Source: Asterella californica (lineage: Eukaryota > Streptophyta > Marchantiopsida > Marchantiales > Aytoniaceae). From it: 64,000 nt of DNA. The notes under the pieces are model-generated. The model was not told the origin of the DNA. It worked only from the letters and a program-made list of their open reading frames with translations, and made no database searches. The stretch is taken from contig JAYKYS010000001.1 of NCBI GenBank assembly GCA_036924285.1, forward strand, positions 40,237,501-40,301,500, written 5' to 3'. This document shows positions 57,230 to 64,000 of this stretch, in pieces; position 1 is the stretch's first letter; the number at the start of each line of letters is the position of its first letter. A program made the translations under genes and the position numbers.

Positions 57230-57944
57230 AGTAGGAGCGAGGTTAGACAGATTGATGTCACGTGTGGTGACGATGTTTCGACGATCTGTTTAGAGCTTAG
57301 TGTTTGCGTTGACACGGGTTGTCATTACGGAGGTCCACGGAGGTTTAGACGGTGATTCAGCTGCAGTAAGCGGTGGGTTCACATGAAATGATGTGAGATA
57401 CCAATCAGTAGCACCGGTCTCATCGACAAAAGACATCGATTCAGAAGGGGACGTGGTTGGAGATACACATAGTATCGTCACATCGTTGTTATGAGACATG
57501 AAAGAAATCTATGGGGTCACGAAGAGGTCTCGATGATACTCGAGTATGTTGGGTATCATTGAGTTGAATGACTTCATCCAGGAGTTCGACAATTGGTATG
57601 ATCTGCAGCAGATGTTCACACCTTTCATGACGTGGAAGGGTTTGTTCTAACACTTGGAGGACCGCCTATGCGATTATCATAAGTTCAAGCGGGGCTACAT
57701 CGTGGAGATTGAGTTTGTGGAGACAACATTGATTTCCCAACTATGTTTTTATCACTACTGGCATAGTTTCAGAAGATGTAATATCTACGAGTTCGGGTGC
57801 CAGTAGTAGTGACATAATGAGATCCATCATTCGTCATCTTTGTCTCCATTCGAACAGCGGTGATGTAAGACTGGTCCAGTATGACAAGATAAGAGACAGA
57901 CGACTGTACAAAGAAATGTTGATCAACCTCTACATCTCCAATCC

Positions 57945-59220
57945 TTACACGCATATTGGGACCGGCTCCGTATAACTCATCTTTTTGATTATTCGCAGCA
58001 CGAAGTACCCAACCATGATTCTTTTCGATTGGTCATTGTCTCTTCTCATACACCTCCTTTGAAATGATGTTGATTTCCGATCCATGATCCACAAGTGCAG
58101 GTATCGATTCAGAAAGTCCTCCAAGTCGAGCGTACGTCTCTGTTGTCGCTCGTGCCGAGTGATTCTGTTTGAAATCACTCGAGAAGGGGTGGTCGCTCCA
58201 TGTGATGTCTCCTTGCTGAACCCAGCAATCACCACCCTCTCCTCCATCATGTTGAGCTCAATCCGCTCAGCCAGACCAAAGACAATCGTCAACGTCGGAG
58301 CGGTATCTCTAAGAAGAGTAGCATCTCTAACTCTCCTACGCAGCTCTCGGTCTAGTATCCCATACCAGAACTGAACTGCCTGTGCTTCCGTCACCCCTTG
58401 GGTAACTCTGATCAACCGCCTCATGCGAGTAAATGCCTCGCGTAGGCTCTCCCCAATCTTCCGTTGGAACTCTTGCAGACTTCTCAACTTGTCGGTCCGC
58501 ACACCCTGATAATTCTTCCTCAAACATTGAAAGAACTGAACCACAGGGTTAAACCCTGGTGGTATCCCGCTCACACTACCACCTGCTCCACTACTTGTGG
58601 ATGCACCGCTGGTAGTAAGTACTTCGACACATGTGGCTGTACCACTGCTACTGACACCCGAACTCGCAGGTGCTACGTCTCCTGAAACTGCGCCAGTAGT
58701 GATAGAAACGTAGTTAGGAGACCAATGCTGTCTCCACAACTCGATCTCAACACTGTAATCTCACCTGAACTCATGATAATCGTCCATCGGCGGTCCCTCC
58801 AAGTGCTAGAACAAACCCTTCCACGCCATGAAGGGTGTAAACAGCTGTGGGTTCCGCATCTGCTGCAGATCGCACCAACTGTCGAACTCCTGGATGAAGT
58901 CATCCAGCTCAATGGTACCAACTGTACCCAAGTAACGTCGAGGTCCCTTCGTGGTCCCATAGATCTCGTCCATGTCCCACAACAACGGTGTGACGACTCT
59001 AGACTCACCATCAGAAAACGCGTTGTCTGCGTCTGACTCGTCCTCTGGAACAATCGACGGCAATGGTGTAGGTAGTCGGTACCTCACCCCACTCCGTGTA
59101 TACCCACTGTCCGAGAAGTCCCCACCAGAATCTCTCGAGAACTCCGTGATGAGAGAATCTCGTTAACACACTCCTCAACCGGAACGTCGCAATCTCCGTC
59201 ATCACCGTAACCACCACTTG
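57945..59220 (-). pseudogene. Gag remnant of copy B
   Basis: A minus-strand frame at 58,806-59,087 (VRYRLPTPLPSIVPEDESDAD...ELDDFIQEFDSWCDLQQM) shifts into 57,945-58,739 (GFNPVVQFFQCLRKNYQG, LREAFTRMRRLIRVTQGVTEAQAVQFWYGIL, LTIVFGLAERIELNMMEE). The pattern of paired helices and L(R/K)xxF..M..L fits a gypsy capsid domain. There are at least one frameshift and no zinc knuckle or pol after it. It corresponds to the more degraded gag of copy A. Confidence 0.75.
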
Positions 59221-61193
59221 CCTAACCCCGCTCCTACTGAGCTCACCTATCCCCTACTAGGACGGTCAAGGTAAGGGCAACATGTACCTGCCATCACCAC
59301 AGGCAGCCTCTCACGGTCTGTTGGTCGTCACTCCAACCGCACCGTGAGAGAGACAAAGATAGTCTGACTGGTCCGCAACTCCAGTCTCACTACCGACAGC
59401 ACACTGGAGTGAACTCACTCCAGAAATCAAGCGCCAATACAAGCAAACGCGGCGCACAAACAAGAAGCAGAATATGGAGGGGTTCCAACCACAAGAAGTC
59501 CAAACGATAACCCTCCACACTCAAACATTCACATAAAGAGAAACCCAGCCCCACCCGGACTGACGTCTCCTCGTCGGTGACCACATGCACAATATATGAT
59601 CATCAACTGTCGTAACTGACACTGGAGGTCACTAACTAGATGTCCACACCTCTAGTAGCTCCAAAAACATCCACGTGGTAGCTCTACTAGCTCACCCAAG
59701 ACAACTGCCACCAATTGCCTCTATACACGTCTCTACGGTATAGACAAGCACTACCACAACTATAGCTTACCCCTAATATTATGGGGTCGTCCTACCACTC
59801 CTCTAGGGACGTGCGAGAAGGTCTCCTACTACCTTATACAAGTCCATAAGTACTTGCACGCATCCCTATAGGACACCAAGAGCTATTGGTCTAGTGGTAA
59901 AGCCAAAGCTAAGACTACAGAGTTAGGAGTCCAGGTCTAGGAATAGTGTTGGGATGGGTGACCAGCTGGTTTTACACTTCCCACACAACTGAAGCTTGGA
60001 TACCTCTCTCACGCACGTCAGCAAGCTGGCTTGCGGCGGACGTGGGCTCGGGCTCAGGCTCAGGCTCAGCTCCGCTCCGTCTCCGCACTCTCCCACTCCA
60101 CTCTCACGCCTCCGCACTCACGCACCTCTGCTCCTCGAAGTCTTTAAACGTCTAACACGCACTCGACACTCTTGCTCACTCTCCGCTCCGCTTGAAGTAG
60201 AGTAGAACAGATACAACACACCAGAAGAGGCTCGGCTCCACCTCGAATTGCAGAAGATTGCACCAAAAGAGGCTCCAAAACAGCAAAAATAGCTTGCGGG
60301 TGCACACGGGTGATCAAAATCTGACGTAAAACAGCAAGAACACCCAAAGCCAACCCGAACAACACACAACAGATTCGCAAATGCACAATACACACTTCGC
60401 GAATGCACATACACACAAGAAAACTCCTAAACTCGAGTTTCCACACGAAATTGCACCAAAATCTGACGTAACTAGCCTGTTTGCACTTGCGGGTGTCACG
60501 GCAGCGAACTTCGACATGCCATAACTTCTTCAATCCTTGGCCAAACTCCACGAAACTTAGTGCACTAGAATCGTCTCTCCAATGCGCTTCCAAAGAGCCC
60601 ATTCCGGCCTGACATTGACAAGTATTTCAGCTGCCAAGCCCAAACGCGCAATCCGGCTCCAACAAGTCACTTCAAGAACATTCCGCAAAATTTCTGCAGC
60701 GCTTCCGCATGACAGAAATCTCCACTCGACCCCAACAACACCAATCAATCTGTGACCATCAATGTAGCATGCCCCCACACACCTCGATCACAGCTCCAAA
60801 CAATCAACCACGAACGACAACGCTTGAAGATACCAGCGGACGATTTCAGATCAGCGGGTTCTTACTGAACTCCATCTCGACCTACACTCAGTTCTTCGAG
60901 TAATCTGCATTGAGAAATTACCATCTCCAACACTACAACAAAGATTACTCACAAACGGTCAAGCCAAACCCACTCTAAACACGAAGAGAATCCGGGTTAC
61001 ACTCAACTAGACTATCCACCATAGCCTGGAGCTTGAAGGCTCAGCTCGAAGAACTAAGGCTTCCAAGCCCTACCTGCGAAGTATACCCCTAGTGGGCTCT
61101 CCCACCAACTCGCCCTAACGGCACTAACGGCCTTACCGAGATGCGCCACTTCGCACTCGGTCAACCTAACCGAGGTGCCAAACTGACGTGACA
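58675..61193 (-). repeat. Right inverted arm of copy B
   Basis: The better-preserved arm, with the same landmarks in reverse. 59,260-59,700 also matches 19,450-19,900 of copy A in the same orientation. The stretch 60,000-60,200 (CTCCGCACTC repeats) corresponds to the GAGTGCGGAGGC stretch near 55,940 in the left arm. Confidence 0.85.
59881..59975 (+). promoter_or_regulatory. 5S rRNA-like internal promoter motif, right arm
   Basis: AGTTAGG at 59,921 and GGATGGGTGACC at 59,952 stand 31 bases apart, exactly the spacing of the A box and C box in plant 5S rRNA. TAGTGTT sits where 5S has TAGTACT, and CTGG follows as in GACCTCCTGG. Upstream AAGACTACAG resembles the 5S stretch before the A box. A tRNA-like TGGTCTAGTGGTA lies 35 bases further upstream. 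It is too diverged to be a 5S gene. Confidence 0.55.
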
Positions 61194-61239
61194 ACACAGA
61201 TATGATCTCAATGACACCTTGTGCTCATGCATTGGACCT

Positions 61240-61652
61240 CCAAATCTCCCAAACCGTCCGTTGACAAGTCGTAGATACAAGCTAACTTCTTAAGCTGCTC
61301 TCTTATGTCAGTTCACAATACGTGAGTTTTGTCCAGATTATGACCAAGCAACCCCCTTGCATCCTTGGTATAGCGCCAAGAACTGTAAATACCCAATCAG
61401 CATCAATAAGCTAAGATCTAGCTTGATTTCCTCAACTTTTGAATATCATAGCATCACCATTAAGCGCCCAAATGAAACAAATGAAATGCCTTTGGGAACC
61501 TAAGAATGAGCTGTACCACTTGGTGCAATGAAAGTCAAGATCTGAAATAGATCAAAAAGTTATTATTTCTCTCCATGAGTTTCTTTGGAGCGAAAATATA
61601 GAACCTCAAAATATGATTTTCAAGTAAGAGTCGGTCCACGACGCAACGTACA
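61240..61652 (-). repeat. 5' part of copy C 3' LTR
   Basis: Matches 13,440-14,189 in the same orientation, with one copy of the 157-bp unit instead of three. It begins (minus) TGTACGTTGCGTCGTGGACC directly after a purine-rich tract. Confidence 0.6.
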
Positions 61653-62432
61653 CTCCTCTAAACTTGTGCTCCTTTGATATGCACCAAAAGTACCAACCAA
61701 AGAGTAGACTGACACGCATATGATCTTGTCATCCTACTTCTCATCTTAGTCAACCTCATCCTCAAGTTTGCAACATGATAGTCATCTTGAAGTTGTAACC
61801 TTGTATGATTTCTCTGAATCCATACCGTCTTTATTGTTCAACCTTCATCCATTTGCTTGTCTTGAGTCATCCCTTCTAAATCTACACATATTTCAATATG
61901 CATTCGAAGACATAAAAAGAGAACAAAAAAACATCTCCCATCCACCCAGTTGAACCTCACCGTCAAGATTTGTGACACTAGTGTTGTAGTAGACATCATC
62001 CTTCATCCCAATCATCACCATGTATCATGATTCTAACCCTGAATCTCAAACCAATACATGTCATCGTACATATATTTCTCCTACTTTTTTGCTTTTTGAA
62101 AAAATCCACATTTCTGCAACCAAGATCCTCAAATGCAACTATTATTGTCTCATTGTACAATGATATCCTTCTCAAACATCATCTTCCCTTATGTTCTCTT
62201 CTGAAAACCTTTACAACCTCCCAAGCATCATCCTCCCAACCTTAATGATCTTCAACAATGACTTTTTCTCCTTTAAGCCATCCCTACCATAATCTTATAC
62301 CCATAGTCTCGAGAGCGTCCATCCACTTTCCTTCATCCTCAACATGTCACTCGTCCTTGATGATGTCAATGTTGACATCATGGACTTCTCTTGTAGTCTC
62401 ACCCAAGACCTCTCGTGAAATGAACCTAACCT

Positions 62433-63710
62433 TCACATCTCAAATGTGTTCCTCTCCGAGTTTGCTTCTGTGAAGTTGTCTCTTCTTCTCGCTCTACATC
62501 GTGGATGCACTATCCAACTGAGCTCGTCTGGATCCATGTGTTCGTTCAAATCATCCTTGTGAAGATCATGCTCAATCTCTTCCACCTTGACACCATAGCT
62601 TGTAGCTTCGATAACTACAACTGCATGTGTCATAAAGCAATCATCGACTAACTTTTTCATTCCTCCTTTACCAACTTGGCTTGAAAGAGAGTACCCATAC
62701 TTCTGAATGTAACCTTTCTATCCTCCCAAGCAATAACCTCTCGTTGCAAAGACTCTACAAAGTCCATGCATTCCTCCCGTTGATGATCAATATCATCACA
62801 CCACGTACACTGATGTACCCGAGTTGGTTTGGATACAAGCTCCGTCTCAATAGACGATCTCTTATCCTCCAACCTAGTAACCTTAGCTTGCAGATCTTGC
62901 ATCTTTTGTCATAGGTCCTCGATGGTTGGATCCTTCTCCTCTACAATCACAAGTGGAGGTTGAACCTCAAGTACCTTAAAACTGGTGTGATAATCAGCGA
63001 TACAAGTGTCAACCTTACAACCTTTTCTTTTGTATGTCTCCGATTGACAAGAAGCTCAACTACTTCATGCACAACCTCCCAATTTCTTATCAACTCTTCT
63101 TCTTCCTCCTCATCATCCAGAAGTAATTCCAACCGTTCTTGCCATGGTTCATCAACAGCTTGAAGAAGCAACTCTGTCTTGTAGGTCTCCAAGGTTAGCT
63201 TCTCCACCCAAGATAGTTGTGAGAATGTCTCTCAAACTCCCTTAACAGCTCTATAGGATGTAAACATTTGTTAGATCAGTTAACTCATCCCAAAAACAAT
63301 TTCGTGGTTACTCGATTTGAGTTTCCCAAGAAATATTCTTCCATCAACCCTTGTGAAAACGTATCTCAGTTCTTTATTCGATCCTTCTCATGCTCTCTTA
63401 TCTCAAGCACTGTAGCGAGTTTGAATATCTCGATCATCTTTTTTTCCGATACTTGATCCAAATCCATCTTCGTCTTATAACATCTCAAGTACTTTTAAAT
63501 GTCACTCTCATCAAACAGATCAAACCCTTCGAAGCTCCTTCGTCCCCAAAGCCTCTTTTTGTTTGTTCCCTTGCTCTTATCCTAAAAATAAAATGAAAGC
63601 TTGAAACAGTTTTGCAGTTGTTGCATCCAACTGCACCCCAAATATCCCTTCTAATCCGTTCATCTCGTCCATATTCATGGCTCGTCTCTTCCACCCATAA
63701 TCCCAAACCT
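62433..63710 (-). pseudogene. Gag with zinc knuckle, copy C
   Basis: Minus-strand frames give VQLDATTAKLFQAFILFLG (near 63,600), then WVEKLTLETYKTELLLQAVD and LLLDDEEEEEELIRNWEVVHEVVELL (62,947-63,207). A coiled coil (MQDLQAKVTRLEDKRSS) and a CCHC knuckle CTWCDDIDHQREEC (62,657-62,902) follow, then a 75-residue acidic segment (62,433-62,660) whose ATG overlaps the preceding stop. The motif order equals Gag of moss and lycophyte gypsy families as I recall them. Stops and shifts between blocks show it is broken. Confidence 0.72.
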
Positions 63711-63849
63711 TCTACACATTCATCATCTCATGTACGTAGCATCCTCCCGAACAACCGTATCCATCTTCATCATCGTTCATGATTATTGATCTTCTCTTTC
63801 AAGTTCCAACACCAAAACATCTCCACTCTTGACCTTCATGTCGAGTTCA

Positions 63850-64000
63850 TCATCGTATCATATCGGATTTTACATGAAGGTTGTCCAAGAAATTACGGAG
63901 TTCTTGGCTGTGGAGATATCGTGTGTTGAACAAATGCAAGAAAGAGAGAAACAACCACGAGAACAAGCTTCGCAAGATATACCAATTCTCACTTTATATA
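63850..64000 (-). repeat. 3' end of copy C 5' LTR
   Basis: Matches 12,295-12,420 in the same orientation (TGAAGG(A/T)TGTCCA, GTTCTTGGCTGTGGAGAT, AACAACCACGA, ATATACCAA). The LTR would continue past the window edge. Confidence 0.55.

Larger units (their letters stand above)
54974..57790 (+). repeat. Left inverted arm of copy B
   Basis: Matches the reverse complement of 58,675-61,193. Landmarks from outside in are GGTTGACGGAGTG, TTGAGCTTTCAAGCTC, GAGCGCGTGTTAGCC-like LTR tail, the 5S-like motif, TTGTGCGCCGCGTTTGC, ACTGTCGGTAGTGAGACTGGAGT, then gag N-terminal sequence after AGTAGGAGCG. It is the more diverged arm, with many stops in the gag part. Confidence 0.85.
54974..61193. mobile_element. 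Rearranged Ty3/gypsy copy B with large inverted arms
   Basis: The left arm (54,974-57,790, plus) and right arm (58,675-61,193, read minus) are inverted copies of the same LTR, 5' untranslated sequence and gag N-terminus. Both outer ends start TGTCA(T/C)GTCA(A/G)TTT, so they are probably LTR ends. The spacer holds the rest of a gag ORF on the minus strand. Pol is absent. The left arm carries an extra segment of about 495 bp (56,735-57,229). A head-to-head insertion of two copies followed by deletion, or a fold-back event, would explain it. Confidence 0.75.
61194..64000 (-). mobile_element. Third Ty3/gypsy family (copy C), gag without pol
   Basis: Read on the minus strand: an LTR tail at 64,000-63,850 (matching the 12.3-kb end of the LTR-like block), internal sequence with gag (63.7-62.43 kb), a purine-rich AGAGGAG tract, then an LTR start TGTACGTTGCGTCGTGG at 61,652 continuing to about 61,240, where copy B interrupts it. 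No protease, RT or integrase sequence lies between gag and the LTR. It may be a pol-less derivative or a deleted copy. The element continues beyond the right edge. Confidence 0.6.

Noticed and set aside
59881..59940. A tRNA gene beginning TGGTCTAGTGGTA
   Set aside because: The A box looks good, but no B box (GGTTCGANTCC) or cloverleaf fits; 5S-like boxes explain more of the sequence.

Overview
The window is nuclear DNA of a land plant or close streptophyte, most likely a bryophyte or other early-diverging lineage. Three facts point there. Genes are split by short GT-AG introns of about 80 to 850 bases. The proteins are plant housekeeping proteins, two of them with apparent plastid-targeting leaders. 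The Ty3/gypsy retrotransposon families, as I recall them, are those abundant in mosses, liverworts and lycophytes. The lineage call is inference. About 15 kb carries recognisable host genes; the rest is transposon and repeat.

Layout. 1-7527: a Ty3/gypsy element with an uninterrupted 1628-residue gag-pol, a 3' LTR and, unusually, extra ORFs before gag (one a CCHC zinc-knuckle protein). 7.5-12.3 kb: gene-free, AT-rich, with a 0.66-kb inverted-repeat element and the first members of a small family of long hairpins. 12.3-14.2 kb: an LTR-like block with a three-unit 157-bp tandem array. 14.2-19.9 kb: a decayed minus-strand gypsy copy (gag, protease, RT, RNase H). 20.35-21.64 kb: a cluster of diverged repeats, three of them carrying hairpins. 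23.7-26.1 kb: a five-exon gene for a plastid-targeted two-span membrane protein. 27.8-29.2 kb: a broken PIF/Harbinger transposase, followed by arrays built on the word AGTGCGA and unrecognised minus-strand ORFs.

34.9-49.2 kb is the genic core. It holds a long-form tRNase Z (minus), HISN2 (bifunctional HisIE of histidine biosynthesis, plus, divergent from tRNase Z) and the WD40 nucleoporin ALADIN/AAAS (plus, 14 exons). All three could be rebuilt exon by exon with matching splice phases. AAAS contains a textbook U12-type AT-AC intron. The genes share no pathway; they are ordinary neighbours.

49.1-55 kb has no gene I can recognise. 54.97-61.19 kb is a second, rearranged gypsy copy whose 5' halves lie as two large inverted arms around a gag remnant. 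Each arm holds a 5S rRNA-like internal promoter motif. 61.2-64 kb is a third gypsy family with gag and a zinc knuckle but no pol seen, running off the right edge.

Most unusual: the hairpin family with an apparent empty and filled site, a perfect 21-bp hairpin inside the tRNase Z coding sequence, the pre-gag ORFs, the 5S-like modules inside LTR arms, and the AT-AC intron.
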